This document shows, piece by piece, positions 1 to 8,605 of a stretch of 64,000 bases of DNA. A program made the translations under genes and the position numbers. Origin of the DNA: Luteococcus sp052116585 (GTDB lineage Bacteria; Actinomycetota; Actinomycetes; Propionibacteriales; Propionibacteriaceae); assembly GCF_052116585.1 (NCBI RefSeq), contig NZ_JBQKKT010000005.1, positions 1 through 64,000 of the forward strand. The letters are read 5' to 3'. A model generated the notes under the pieces. That model made no database searches and had not been told where the DNA came from. It was given only the letters and a program-made list of their open reading frames with translations. Positions within the stretch are counted from its first letter, which is position 1, and the number at the start of each line of letters is the position of its first letter.

Positions 1-33
1 CCCGCCCCGCCCGGCGCCCCCCCCCCTTCTGCT

Positions 34-107
34 TGGAGCGGGCGCCGGGAATTGCACCAAGCTCTCCCACCAGGAAGGTGGGTGTTCTGCTACTGAACTA
101 CACCCGC
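34..107 (-). tRNA. tRNA-Gly(UCC), non-canonical, CCA encoded
   Basis: Read on the minus strand this is a 74-nt cloverleaf: acceptor GCGGGTG pairs with CGCCCGC, D-stem GTTC/GAAC, anticodon stem CCCAC/GTGGG, anticodon TCC, encoded CCA. Several near-universal positions are abnormal. The D-loop is AGTAGCA, so G18 is replaced by A. The T-loop reads T-G-C instead of T-T-C after G53, so psi55 is replaced by G. Position 37 is a pyrimidine, 32 and 38 can pair as C-G, and the T-stem (CTTGG/CCCGG) has a T-C mismatch at 51-63. Staphylococcal tRNA-Gly species that donate glycine to the cell wall are described with UCC anticodons, a lost GG pair and GUGC in place of GTpsiC. Identity as glycine tRNA is firm; a non-ribosomal role is inference, and decay of an ordinary tRNA is the alternative. 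Confidence 0.85.
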
Positions 108-170
108 AAGGCGTCCCACTCTAGCGCGGACCGGTGCCCGCTTCCAGTCGGCGCGGGCGGAGGGTAGCGA

Positions 171-1589
171 TCAGCGCATCGCCTGGACTGCCGCCAGGGC
201 GTCCAGCTGGCCCGCGCCGGTGCAGGTGTTGTTGCGCACGGTGCCCCGGCACTCGGGTCCGATGCTGCGCACGGCCTTGGTGCGCGTCGTCTTCTTCAGG
301 GTGGCGACGAGCTGCCCAGGGGTCGCGCTGGGCTTGCGGGACTTCATCAGGGCCAGGGTCCCGGCCACCTGCGGCGCGGCCTGGGAGGTGCCGGTCCGTG
401 CGGTGAAGCGATTGCCGGGGGTGGTGGACAGGATCTTCTCGCCCGGGGCGGCAATGTCCACCATGGTGCGGCCGTAGCTGGAGAACTCGGACAGGCGGCC
501 CGTGTTGTCCACCGAGGCGACGTGCACCACCCTGGAGCTTTCGGCCACCGGATCGTGGCACGCCTCGGCGCGCTGCCAGCTGACGTCCATGCCCGCATTG
601 CCCGCCGACGAGACGTGCGTGACGCCCCGGCCGGCCGACCAGTTGATCGCCCGGTGCAGGGCGGTCAGGGCAGCACCGCGGATGTCGAGCTCGCCGCACC
701 ACAGGTCGAACATGTTCAGCGACGTGTTGGTCACGGCCATCTGGCGCAACCCGGCCCACATGAAGCCGCAGACCAGGTATTCCGGGTAGGCCTCGCCATT
801 GGCGTTGACCACTTTGATGGAGGCGACGCGGGCACCGGGAGCGATTCCGCTGACGCCGTAGCCATTGCGACTGGCGGCCACCGTTCCGGCCACGTGCGTG
901 CCGTGGGGATCGTTGCCGCGCCAGGCGCCGCTGGCGGTGTTGGGGCGGCCGCCGACGGTGCAGTCCACCGAGTCGCCGGTGCTGAAGTTCTTGGTCAGGT
1001 CCCGGTGTCGGTCGTCGACGCCCGTGTCCAGGATGCCCACCAGCACGCTGCTGGAACCGGGGGTGAGCTTCTGGGCCTGCAGCGCGCGATCCAGCCCCAG
1101 GTGCTTCTGCTGGGTGATCATCGGATCGGCCTTGCCGACGCGACCGGCGGCGGCGGTGACCCGTCGCCCGACGGGCTTGACGTCCACCGACCTGTTCAGC
1201 GTCACGCGCTCCCGGGCTGCTTCCTTGCGGGCATCGCCGACGGAGTGGACCGACGCCTTGCCGATCCGCTGGAGCTGACGGGCGAAGTCGCCGCGACTGG
1301 AACGCACCACCAGGACCCCGATCTGGGGCCAGGCCTGCACCACCTGGCCGCCGGCCTTGACCGCGGCCTTCTGCGCGGCGGTGGTTTGCCCGGGCGTGCG
1401 GGCGTTGACCAGGTAGGAGCGGGTGATGCCCGCGGCGTCGGCGGGGACGGGCCCCAGCAGGGGCGGTTCGAGGAGGGTCGATTCAGGCAGGTTGACCGGC
1501 AGCACCAGGGCCACGAGCGCCAGCAGGGAGATCGTCAGCGCGCGGGCGGTGTGTCGGCGAAGGGGCGCGGTGCGGACGGTGCTGGACAT
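171..1589 (-). CDS. Secreted subtilisin-like serine protease (peptidase S8)
   Basis: A 472-residue exported endoprotease. An N-terminal hydrophobic segment (about residues 15-32) looks like a signal peptide; residues about 55-120 resemble an inhibitor-type propeptide. The S8 catalytic domain follows: Asp188 in GILDTGVDD, His229 in DPHGTHVAGT, oxyanion Asn331 in SSAGNAG and Ser402 in GTSQAAPQVAG. The serine motif has Gln where Met is usual (GTSMAAP), but the triad is intact. Paired cysteines suggest disulfides outside the cell. There is no C-terminal anchor, so it is probably released. The ATG follows AGAGGAAG at good spacing. The gene stands alone on the minus strand, just upstream of the tRNA-Gly. 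The substrate cannot be told. Confidence 0.9.
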   Translation of the reverse strand: MSSTVRTAPLRRHTARALTISLLALVALVLPVNLPESTLLEPPLLGPVPADAAGITRSYLVNARTPGQTTAAQKAAVKAGGQVVQAWPQIGVLVVRSSRGDFARQLQRIGKASVHSVGDARKEAARERVTLNRSVDVKPVGRRVTAAAGRVGKADPMITQQKHLGLDRALQAQKLTPGSSSVLVGILDTGVDDRHRDLTKNFSTGDSVDCTVGGRPNTASGAWRGNDPHGTHVAGTVAASRNGYGVSGIAPGARVASIKVVNANGEAYPEYLVCGFMWAGLRQMAVTNTSLNMFDLWCGELDIRGAALTALHRAINWSAGRGVTHVSSAGNAGMDVSWQRAEACHDPVAESSRVVHVASVDNTGRLSEFSSYGRTMVDIAAPGEKILSTTPGNRFTARTGTSQAAPQVAGTLALMKSRKPSATPGQLVATLKKTTRTKAVRSIGPECRGTVRNNTCTGAGQLDALAAVQAMR

Positions 1590-1804
1590 GGCTTCCTCTG
1601 GTAGGCGTTTCGTGTCCCATCAAAGCCCCTGTGAGGAGCCTTTCCGCGCCTGGTCAGATGTGCTTTCGTGAAGTGTTCCCTGAGCGCCTCTCAGGTCTAC
1701 GACGAGGCGTCGTTCGGGTGTCCAGTGGGTGGCGAGCCGGTATCCAGCACGAGCTGGAAATGCCCGCAGAACTCGCCGCCGAAGCGGATCTCTCGCCTGA
1801 CATG

Positions 1805-1840
1805 ACGAGGGGCCGGATGCCATGGCATCCGGCCCCTCGT
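1805..1840 (-). terminator. Perfect 36-bp palindrome, probable terminator after ptsH
   Basis: Positions 1805-1821 (ACGAGGGGCCGGATGCC) and 1824-1840 are exact inverse complements around a central AT, so the whole 36 bp is palindromic. It lies 44 bp past the ptsH stop and has no U-tract, like most hairpin terminators in this window. Confidence 0.65.
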
Positions 1841-1883
1841 GCAGTCCAGATCTCGTGATCCAGAGCTGAGCTTCAGTCGTCGA

Positions 1884-2144
1884 TCACTCGGCGTCGAGAT
1901 CCTTCTCGATGAGGGCGGCGATGGCCTCGACGGCGGCCTCGTCGTCGCTCTCGACGGTGACCTGGGTGCCCTTCTCGGCACCAAGGGTCATGATGAGCAG
2001 CGGGGAGCTGGCGTCAACGCCCTCCTCGCCGTCGACCGAGAGGGTGATGTCCTCGTCGTACTCGCCAGCGGCCTCTGCGATGATCGCGGCCGGGCGGGCG
2101 TGCAGGCCGACGCTGGAACCGACGGTAACGGTCTTGCTTGCCAT
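1884..2144 (-). CDS. ptsH: Phosphocarrier protein HPr
   Basis: This 86-residue cytoplasmic phosphocarrier moves phosphate from Enzyme I to the EIIA domain of the fructose permease. The active-site motif GLHARPA places the phosphorylatable histidine at residue 15. A serine sits at residue 46, where HPr kinase acts in Firmicutes, but no such kinase is seen here. Start chosen at the ATG after GAAAGGAAG; a longer upstream frame lacks a good ribosome binding site. It is the last gene of fruR-fruK-fruA-ptsH, 42 bp after fruA, and the palindrome at 1805-1840 closes the operon. Confidence 0.95.
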   Translation of the reverse strand: MASKTVTVGSSVGLHARPAAIIAEAAGEYDEDITLSVDGEEGVDASSPLLIMTLGAEKGTQVTVESDDEAAVEAIAALIEKDLDAE

Positions 2145-2186
2145 GGTGCTTCCTTTCAACGGTGAATGTGTCAATTGTGACTGATG

Positions 2187-4229
2187 TCAGGCCGCGACGG
2201 GAGTCGGGGTCTGGTTGGCGGTCTTGCCCATTGACTTCAGGGCCACCACGAGGGCGGCGGAAACCAACGATCCCACGAGGATCGCCAGGGCGAAGGCCCA
2301 GAACTTGTCGATGGCGAAGAAGACGAAGATGCCACCGTGGGGAGCCTTGGAGGCGGCGCCCAGGGCCATGGTCATGGCACCGGTGATGGCGCCACCCGCC
2401 ATGGTGGCCGGGATGATGCGCAGCGGGTCGGCCGCGGCGAACGGGATGGCGCCCTCACTGATGAAGGAGGCGCCCAGGAGCCAGCAGGCCGTGCCGTTCT
2501 CCTTCTCCGCCTTGGTGAACAGCTTGGGCCGCAGGGTGGTGGCGATGGCCAGCGCGATCGGGGGCACCATGCCGGCGGCCATCACGGCGGCCATGATCTT
2601 CAGCGACGCCGGGTTGCTGACGCTCAGGCCAGCGGTGGCGAACAGGTAGGCCGCCTTGTTGACCGGGCCGCCCAGGTCGAAGCACATCATGAGGCCGAGG
2701 ATGACGCCGAGCAGGATGATCGAGGCACCGGTCATGCCGTTGAGGCCATTGGTCATCATGCGCATCAGCACGCTGATGGGCTTGGCCAGGAAGAACAGCA
2801 ACGCCCCGCCAGCCACCAGCGAACCGAACAGCGGGATGATCACGACCGGCATCAGGCCGCGCAGCCAGCGCGGCACCTTCCAACCGCCGATCCAGGCGGC
2901 GACGGCACCGGCGATCAGGCCACCGACCAGGGCGCCGATGAAGCCGGCTCCGGTCGAGCCTGCGATCGCACCCGCGACGAAACCGGGCACGATGCCGGGC
3001 CGGTCGGCCATCGCGAAGGCGATGTAGCCGGCCAGGGCGGGCAGCAGGAACATGAAGGCGGCATCGCCGAGCGCCTTGAGGACTGCGCCGATGTAGGTGG
3101 CCAGGGCACTGCCACCCAGGGCATGGGCGCCGGCCTCGGGCAGGTTGGTCAGCGAGTGGTCCAGGGCCAGCTTGGCATCCACGTCGTAGCCGCCGAAGAG
3201 GAAGCCCAGGGCGATCAGCAGACCGCCGGCCGCGACGAAGGGGACCATGTAGGAGACGCCGGTCATCAGCGCCTGCTGGATCCGCTTGCCGAAGGACAGC
3301 TGGCTCTTCGCGGCACCGGCTCCGGAGGCGGCCGCCGCGCTGGCGTCGCCCTGCACGCGGGGGGCCGACGGGTTCTTGGCGGCCGCGAGGGCCTCCTCGA
3401 TCATCTTCTTCGGCTCGTTGATGGCGCGCTTGACGCCGGACTCGATCACCGGGAGCCCGGCGAAGCGCTCACGGCCCTTGACGCCCACGTCGGTGGCGAA
3501 GATGACGGCGGTGGCCCGCTTGATCTGCTCCGGGGTGACGGGGTCCGTGGCCGTGGAGCCCTGCGGCTCGGTGACCAGCTCGACGCCCATCTCCTGTGCG
3601 GCGCCGGTGAGGTAGTCGGCGGCCATGTAGGTGTGGGCGATGCCGGTGGGGCAGGCGGTGATGGCGATGATCGACGGCTGCTCGCCGGTGGCGGCACCCT
3701 GCTCGGCGCGCATCGGCACCACATTGCTGGCGGCAGCGCCAGCCGCTGCGGCCGGGGCGGCGGCACCCTCGGGGCCATTGGGCTCCACGACGCCGCGGAC
3801 CAGCTCCACCACCTCGTCGGCGCTGCGGGCCTCCCGCAGGGCGGTGAGGAAGTCCTTCTTCACCAGGGCGCGGGCGAGCTTGGTGAGCAGCTTCATGTGG
3901 TCCGCGCCGCCGCTCTCGCTGGCCGCGATCATGAAGACCAGGTCTGCGTGGCCGTCCTTGGCCCCGAAGTCGACGGGGGTGGTGAGGCGTGCGAAGCCGA
4001 GCGAGGGGGTGTTCACCGCCGCCGAGCGGCAGTGCGGGATGGCGAAGCCGCCGGGCATGCCGGTGGGCGACTTCCCCTCGCGCGCCAGTGCGTCGGCGGC
4101 CAGGCCGTCGGCATCCGCGCGTCCGGTGGCGGCGACGATGCCGGCCAGACCGCGGATCACCTCCTCCTTGGTGGCGCCGAGGTCGGTGTCGAGTGCCACC
4201 AGACCGGGCTCGATGAGTGATGTGGACAT
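2187..4229 (-). CDS. fruA: Fructose-specific PTS permease EIIABC
   Basis: A 680-residue fused PTS permease that imports fructose as fructose 1-phosphate. Domains: EIIA at residues 1-145 with phosphorylatable His66 in AIPHCRS; an Ala/Pro linker at about 152-182; EIIB at about 185-285 with phospho-Cys193 in ITACPTGIAHTY; EIIC from about 310 to the end, with many Gly-rich membrane helices. The start is the ATG before STSLIEPG, preceded by an AAGGCAGGA-like site. It lies 28 bp after fruK and 42 bp before ptsH. Substrate specificity is supported by the flanking 1-phosphofructokinase and DeoR regulator. Confidence 0.95.
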   Translation of the reverse strand: MSTSLIEPGLVALDTDLGATKEEVIRGLAGIVAATGRADADGLAADALAREGKSPTGMPGGFAIPHCRSAAVNTPSLGFARLTTPVDFGAKDGHADLVFMIAASESGGADHMKLLTKLARALVKKDFLTALREARSADEVVELVRGVVEPNGPEGAAAPAAAAGAAASNVVPMRAEQGAATGEQPSIIAITACPTGIAHTYMAADYLTGAAQEMGVELVTEPQGSTATDPVTPEQIKRATAVIFATDVGVKGRERFAGLPVIESGVKRAINEPKKMIEEALAAAKNPSAPRVQGDASAAAASGAGAAKSQLSFGKRIQQALMTGVSYMVPFVAAGGLLIALGFLFGGYDVDAKLALDHSLTNLPEAGAHALGGSALATYIGAVLKALGDAAFMFLLPALAGYIAFAMADRPGIVPGFVAGAIAGSTGAGFIGALVGGLIAGAVAAWIGGWKVPRWLRGLMPVVIIPLFGSLVAGGALLFFLAKPISVLMRMMTNGLNGMTGASIILLGVILGLMMCFDLGGPVNKAAYLFATAGLSVSNPASLKIMAAVMAAGMVPPIALAIATTLRPKLFTKAEKENGTACWLLGASFISEGAIPFAAADPLRIIPATMAGGAITGAMTMALGAASKAPHGGIFVFFAIDKFWAFALAILVGSLVSAALVVALKSMGKTANQTPTPVAA

Positions 4230-4257
4230 GTTCCTGCCTTCCGGGTGAGGAGCTGGC

Positions 4258-5232
4258 TCAGGCGAGCCTTGTGACGGTGACCTGACCCGGCTGCGCCTGG
4301 TCAGGGGTGGGGATCTGGGATCCGGGGAGGGAGGCGGCGGCCGTGCCGTAGGCGACGGCGCGCTGCAGACGCTCGTCGGGGGCCAGCCTCTCCAGGCTGG
4401 CCAGCAGGTAGCCCGCCAGGGAGGAGTCACCGGCGCCCACGGTGGAGGCCACGGTGATGGCCGGCGGGGTGGCGTGCCAGGCGCCCTCCTCGGTGACCAG
4501 CAGTGCGCCGGAGCCGCCCAGGGTGACCAGCACCTCGCGGATTCCGCGGTCGTTCAGGCTGCGGGCCGCGGCCAGGACGGGTTCCCAGTTGCCCTGGGCA
4601 GCCTGCTCCTCGAAGGATGAGCCGTCGACGCCGGCCAGCTGGCCGAGTTCCTCGGAATTGGGCTTGACCAGGTCCGGAGCCCAACGGGGCAGGCCTTCGG
4701 CGAGCGCCTTGAGCGGGGCATCGGAGGTGTCGACGGCCACCCGCACGTTCAGCTGGTGGAGCAGTTCCACCAGATGGCCGTAGGAATTGGGGGCGGCACC
4801 GGGCGGCAGGGACCCGCACAGGGCGACCCAGTCGGCGCGATGTCCCCGGGTGCTGCGGGCCGCGGCGACGACCGAATTGCGCAGGGCCACCAGTTCCTCG
4901 TCGTCAATGCGGGGGCCGGGCTCGTTGAGCTTGGTGGTGGTTCCGTCGGACTCGACGATGGTCAGGTTGGAACGGATCGGCTGCCCCACGGGCACATTGC
5001 GGTGGGGCACCCCGATCTCGCGCAGGCCGGCGATCAGGGGGTCGTGGTCATCGGCAGGCAGCACCGCGACGGTCTCCTGGCCGGCCAGGTGAATGGCCCG
5101 CGAGACATTGACCCCCTTGCCTCCGGGTTCGCTGGTGACGGTGCCGAGCCGGTTGACGCCGCCACGAGCCACCGGGGTGGCGATGCTGGCGGTGCGGTCG
5201 ATGCTCGGATTGGCAGTGAAGGTGACGATCAT
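4258..5232 (-). CDS. fruK: 1-phosphofructokinase
   Basis: A PfkB/ribokinase-family enzyme of 324 residues that phosphorylates fructose 1-phosphate to fructose 1,6-bisphosphate with ATP. Visible motifs are the N-terminal TANPSIDRT, GGKGVNVSRA (sugar and nucleotide region) and the C-terminal catalytic VGAGDSSLAGYL, whose Asp is the family base. Its ATG overlaps the fruR stop as ATGA, so the two are translationally coupled. The product of the downstream permease is its substrate, which makes the assignment firm. Confidence 0.95.
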   Translation of the reverse strand: MIVTFTANPSIDRTASIATPVARGGVNRLGTVTSEPGGKGVNVSRAIHLAGQETVAVLPADDHDPLIAGLREIGVPHRNVPVGQPIRSNLTIVESDGTTTKLNEPGPRIDDEELVALRNSVVAAARSTRGHRADWVALCGSLPPGAAPNSYGHLVELLHQLNVRVAVDTSDAPLKALAEGLPRWAPDLVKPNSEELGQLAGVDGSSFEEQAAQGNWEPVLAAARSLNDRGIREVLVTLGGSGALLVTEEGAWHATPPAITVASTVGAGDSSLAGYLLASLERLAPDERLQRAVAYGTAAASLPGSQIPTPDQAQPGQVTVTRLA

Positions 5233-5996
5233 GCGACGACAACCTCGATTCCTAGCTGGGTGAAGTGGTTCTTCTGGTCCTGGGTGATGGCGTCGGTGAC
5301 GATGACGTCCGCGGCGTCGATCGGGGCAAAACTGGTGGCGGTCTCGGCGCCGAACTTGCGACTGTCGGCGAGCACCACGACGCGTCGGGCGCTGCGGACC
5401 ATCTGTTCCTTGACGACGGCCTCGGCGCTGTCCGGGGTGGACAGGCCGTGCTCGCGGTTGAGTCCGTTGGTGCCGATGAAGGCGACGTCGACGCGCAGCC
5501 GGGACAGCCAGGCGACGGTGTTGCCGCCGACGCAGGCCTGGGTGATGCCCTTGACGTGGCCCCCGAGCAGTTGGACGTCCGCGGTGGTGCGGGTGCTGAG
5601 GGTGGCCGCGATGGGCAGCGAGTTGGTGAAGATGGTCAACGTCGAGTTGGCGGGCACCAGGGAGGCCAGCCGGCCGGTGGTGGTGCCGGCGTCGATCAGC
5701 ACGGAACCGTAGGGCTGCTGGGGCAACAGTCCGATGGCGGCCTGGGCAATGCGGTCCTTCTCCTCGGCCGCGCTCTGCTCCCGGTCGACGAGCGCGAGAT
5801 CTCCCAGGGGCAGGAAGTCCGACGGGACGGCCCCGCCGTGTACGCGGCGCAGGATGCCGTTGCGGTCCAGGACCTCCAGGTCGCGGCGGATGGTTTCCGG
5901 GGTGACCTCGAAACGCTGGGCGGCCGTGCTCACCTGCACGCGGCCCTCGCTGCGGGCGATCTCCACCAGCAGGCGGCGTCTCTCCTCGGCGTACAC
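5229..5996 (-). CDS. fruR: DeoR-family regulator of the fructose operon
   Basis: A 255-residue DeoR-type repressor. The N-terminal helix-turn-helix reads VSTAAQRFEVTPETIRRDL, followed by the typical LRRVHGGAV stretch. The C-terminal sugar-phosphate domain keeps the IDAGTTTGRLA and VLADSRKFG signatures. The start is a GTG with a near-perfect AAAGGAGG eight bases upstream; a longer ATG frame has no comparable site. It heads fruR-fruK-fruA-ptsH and faces ptsI across a 267-bp spacer holding a candidate operator at 6066-6083. The usual effector for such regulators is fructose 1-phosphate; that is family knowledge. Confidence 0.9.
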   Translation of the reverse strand: MYAEERRRLLVEIARSEGRVQVSTAAQRFEVTPETIRRDLEVLDRNGILRRVHGGAVPSDFLPLGDLALVDREQSAAEEKDRIAQAAIGLLPQQPYGSVLIDAGTTTGRLASLVPANSTLTIFTNSLPIAATLSTRTTADVQLLGGHVKGITQACVGGNTVAWLSRLRVDVAFIGTNGLNREHGLSTPDSAEAVVKEQMVRSARRVVVLADSRKFGAETATSFAPIDAADVIVTDAITQDQKNHFTQLGIEVVVA

Positions 5997-6065
5997 GCGA
6001 CACCCTCCTTTGGGTGGGCCAGTGAGGGATGGGACCGACGTTGGCCAGAACGGATGCAAAGCAAC

Positions 6066-6083
6066 AGTCAAGATCGTTTGACT
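6066..6083. promoter_or_regulatory. Inverted repeat AGTCAA-N6-TTGACT, candidate FruR operator
   Basis: A perfect 6-bp inverted repeat with a 6-bp spacer, about 70 bp upstream of fruR and 180 bp upstream of ptsI. Each half can also be read as a TTGACT -35 hexamer, one on each strand, although neither has a convincing -10 at 17 bp. Its place between divergent PTS genes suggests a FruR site; this is inference. Confidence 0.4.
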
Positions 6084-6263
6084 ATGTGGGAATCATATGT
6101 GGGTGTGTTGGATTCGGCAAGGGTCATCTTTCTCACACTCACCTACCGATCTGTCGGAAGCGTGTTCTAAGGTGGAGCGAAAGCCTGCGCCGACGCAGAC
6201 TGACGCCCGCGGTGCGGCAAGGCGATCGACATCACGGGCGGACACACCTGGAAGGGTTTCCAC

Positions 6264-7928
6264 ATGAGCACTGCACTTGAACTCCGCGGCACGGGCGTCG
6301 TTCCCGGCGTCGCCCATGCCCCCGCGATCTGGACGGCTCCCCGCCCCCAGCTTCCCGAACACAGCCCGAACATTGCCGAGGAGGGGCGCGACGAGGAGGT
6401 TGCACGCTTCCAGGCGGCAGCCGCGGCCGTGGCCAGTCGTCTGTCCCACCGCGCCTCGCACGCCACTGGCGTGGCCGCCAATGTGCTCGAGGCCAATGCC
6501 GGAATGGCCAAGGACAAGGGCTGGCACAAGGCCGTCGGCAAGAAGATCAAGGCGGGCATGCCCGCCCATCTGGCCGTCGCCCGCGCCACCGACGAGTTCG
6601 TCGTCATGTTCGAGAAGGTCGGCGGCCTGATGGCCGAGCGCACCACCGACCTCAAGGACATCCGCGATCGCGTCATCGCCGAGCTGCTCGGCAAGCCGGA
6701 GCCCGGCGTGCCCACCCCCGAGGTGCCCAGCATCCTGCTGGCCGACGACCTGGCCCCGGCCGACACCGCCGGTCTGGACCCGAGCCTGGTGATCGGTCTG
6801 GTCACCGAGCTCGGCGGCCCCACCAGCCACACCGCGATCATCAGCCGCCAGCTGGGCATCCCGTGCATCGTCGCGGTCGACGGGCTGCACAGCCTGGAGA
6901 CCGGCACCATGCTGCTGGTGGACGGCGAGGCAGGCACCATCAAGACCGGCGTCGACGCGGCCGAGGCCGATGCCCTGGTGACCGCCGACGAGCAGCGTCG
7001 TGAGGCGATTCGCAGCTGGCGTGGCCCGGCCAAGCTGGCCGACGGCACCCCCGTCGACGTGCTGGCCAATGTTCAGGACGGCGCCGGAGCCGCCCGCGCC
7101 GCCGGCAGCGAGGCGCAGGGCGTCGGCCTCTTCCGTACGGAGCTGTGCTTCCTGAGCGCGGAGAATGAGCCCAGCGTCGAGGAACAGGCCCGCATCTACC
7201 GCGACGTGATCGGCGCCTTCCCCGGCAAGAAGGTCGTGGTGCGCACCCTCGACGCCGGTTCCGACAAGCCGCTGAAGTTCGCCAACTTCGACGACGAGGA
7301 GAACCCGGCCATGGGCGTCCGTGGCATCCGCATCGCCGCTGGCCAGCCCGCCATCCTGACCAACCAGCTGGACGCCATCAAGGCAGCCAGTGACGGCAAG
7401 GCCACCTGGGTGATGGCGCCGATGATCGCCACCGTCGAGGAGGCCAAGGACTTCGCCGAGAAGTGCCGCGCCCGCGGTCTCAAGCCCGGCATCATGGTGG
7501 AGGTTCCCGCCGTCGCGGTGCAGGCCGAGAAGTTCCTGCAGTACGTCGAGTTCATGAGCATCGGCACCAATGACCTCACCCAGTACACGATGGCCGCAGA
7601 CCGGATGAGCCCCAAGCTGGCCAACCTCACCAACCCGTGGCAGCCCGCCGTGCTGCAGCTGATCGCCATGACGGCAGGGGCCGGTCAGAAGGTGGGCAAG
7701 CCGGTGGGTGTCTGCGGCGAGGCCGCTGCGGCTCCCTACCTGGCCTGCGTGCTGGTGGGCATGGGTGTCACGTCGCTGTCGATGGCCGTCGCCGCCATCC
7801 CAGCGGTTGGTGCCCAGCTGGCCCAGGTCAGCCTGGAGCAGTGCCAGGAGGCCGCCCAGGCCGCCCTCGCCGCCGAGGATGCCGAGGGGGCCGTGGAAGC
7901 GGCCCGCACGGTGCTCACCGGAGCCTGA
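6264..7928 (+). CDS. ptsI: PTS Enzyme I (PEP-protein phosphotransferase)
   Basis: A 554-residue cytoplasmic enzyme that takes phosphate from PEP and passes it to HPr. The N-terminal HPr-binding helices are followed by the swivelling phosphohistidine domain with His189 in GGPTSHTAIISRQ. The C-terminal PEP-binding TIM barrel shows GLFRTELCFL, MSIGTNDLTQYTMA and GVCGEAAA with the catalytic Cys near residue 484. Length fits the family. The ATG follows GGAAGGG. It is transcribed away from fruR-fruK-fruA-ptsH, so the window holds a complete fructose PTS. Confidence 0.95.
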   Translation: MSTALELRGTGVVPGVAHAPAIWTAPRPQLPEHSPNIAEEGRDEEVARFQAAAAAVASRLSHRASHATGVAANVLEANAGMAKDKGWHKAVGKKIKAGMPAHLAVARATDEFVVMFEKVGGLMAERTTDLKDIRDRVIAELLGKPEPGVPTPEVPSILLADDLAPADTAGLDPSLVIGLVTELGGPTSHTAIISRQLGIPCIVAVDGLHSLETGTMLLVDGEAGTIKTGVDAAEADALVTADEQRREAIRSWRGPAKLADGTPVDVLANVQDGAGAARAAGSEAQGVGLFRTELCFLSAENEPSVEEQARIYRDVIGAFPGKKVVVRTLDAGSDKPLKFANFDDEENPAMGVRGIRIAAGQPAILTNQLDAIKAASDGKATWVMAPMIATVEEAKDFAEKCRARGLKPGIMVEVPAVAVQAEKFLQYVEFMSIGTNDLTQYTMAADRMSPKLANLTNPWQPAVLQLIAMTAGAGQKVGKPVGVCGEAAAAPYLACVLVGMGVTSLSMAVAAIPAVGAQLAQVSLEQCQEAAQAALAAEDAEGAVEAARTVLTGA

Positions 7929-7981
7929 GCGTCACCTTCCCGCAAGCTGCCCGCGTCCACCCATGATGCGAGCTCGTGGCC

Positions 7982-8022
7982 GCACCGGCCCGGCACGGAC
8001 CCAGTCCGTGTCGGGCCGGTGC
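7982..8022 (+). terminator. Hairpin terminator after ptsI
   Basis: A 19-bp stem with one G-T wobble and a CCA loop: GCACCGGCCCGGCACGGAC at 7982-8000 pairs with 8004-8022. It lies 53 bp past the ptsI stop, with no U-tract. Confidence 0.7.
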
Positions 8023-8088
8023 GCATTGCGCTGCTGGGGCGACGCTGAGGAGACATCTCCCCGATGTGGGGCGTTCGCAGGGAAGGGC

Positions 8089-8094
8089 TAGGCT
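8089..8094 (+). promoter_or_regulatory. TAGGCT -10 element upstream of the 104-residue gene
   Basis: TAGGCT fits the actinobacterial TANNNT -10 pattern and would start RNA near 8101, giving a roughly 50-nt leader before the ATG at 8152. No clear -35 hexamer is seen. The same hexamer recurs at 11990 and 27746. Confidence 0.4.
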
Positions 8095-8151
8095 CAGGCC
8101 TCGGTGCGGGGGCACGAGCTCCCGTGGCGTGCCCCCACGAAAAGGAAAACC

Positions 8152-8466
8152 ATGCAGTTCACGACACCTCCCGGTGGCGTCCTCCTGGAGGACGAGACCG
8201 TGGTCAAGGGCGCCGTCGACGTCATCCTCGACGAGGCCCGCAATGTGCTCATCCGCCCCGCGGGCGGGGAGGAGGAGCGCAAGATCGTCGCCGACGGGCC
8301 GGTGGAGCCGGGAATGACCATCGACGTCGTCGTGGCCCGACTGGCCTTCCATCCCGGCAATGACGATTCCGGTCGTCCGATGCCCACCTCCCTGGCCGTC
8401 CGGCCCAGTGAGAACGACGGCTACCTGGACGACGAGCCCGAACGGATTGGCGACGAGCTCTGGTGA
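8152..8466 (+). CDS. Hypothetical acidic protein, 104 residues
   Basis: I do not recognise a family. The protein is small, soluble and acidic, without signal peptide or membrane segment. The first half looks beta-rich, and the C-terminal 25 residues are strongly acidic (YLDDEPERIGDELW). The ATG is preceded by AAAGGAAAACC and a likely TAGGCT promoter at 8089, and a hairpin terminator follows at 8492, so it is a single-gene unit. Codon use matches its neighbours, which supports coding. Confidence 0.7.
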   Translation: MQFTTPPGGVLLEDETVVKGAVDVILDEARNVLIRPAGGEEERKIVADGPVEPGMTIDVVVARLAFHPGNDDSGRPMPTSLAVRPSENDGYLDDEPERIGDELW

Positions 8467-8491
8467 GTTCGGCGCCACCTCGGGAAAACTG

Positions 8492-8526
8492 ACGGGCCCG
8501 CCCCTCCACATGGGGGGCGGGCCCGT
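8492..8526. terminator. Bidirectional hairpin terminator
   Basis: ACGGGCCCGCCCC at 8492-8504 pairs perfectly with 8514-8526. It sits between the convergent ends of the small acidic gene and the universal stress protein gene and could serve both. Confidence 0.7.
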
Positions 8527-8605
8527 CCCGTGCCAGCGGGTTGGCGTGAGTCCAGAGTGTGTGACCCCGGAGTGCGTGCCCCAGGGCGTGTGATCCCTGG
8601 GTGTC

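Noticed and set aside
171..1589. Loss of activity of the subtilase because of GTSQAAP
   Set aside because: The Asp, His, Asn and Ser residues are all present; Met to Gln next to the serine does not by itself imply inactivity.
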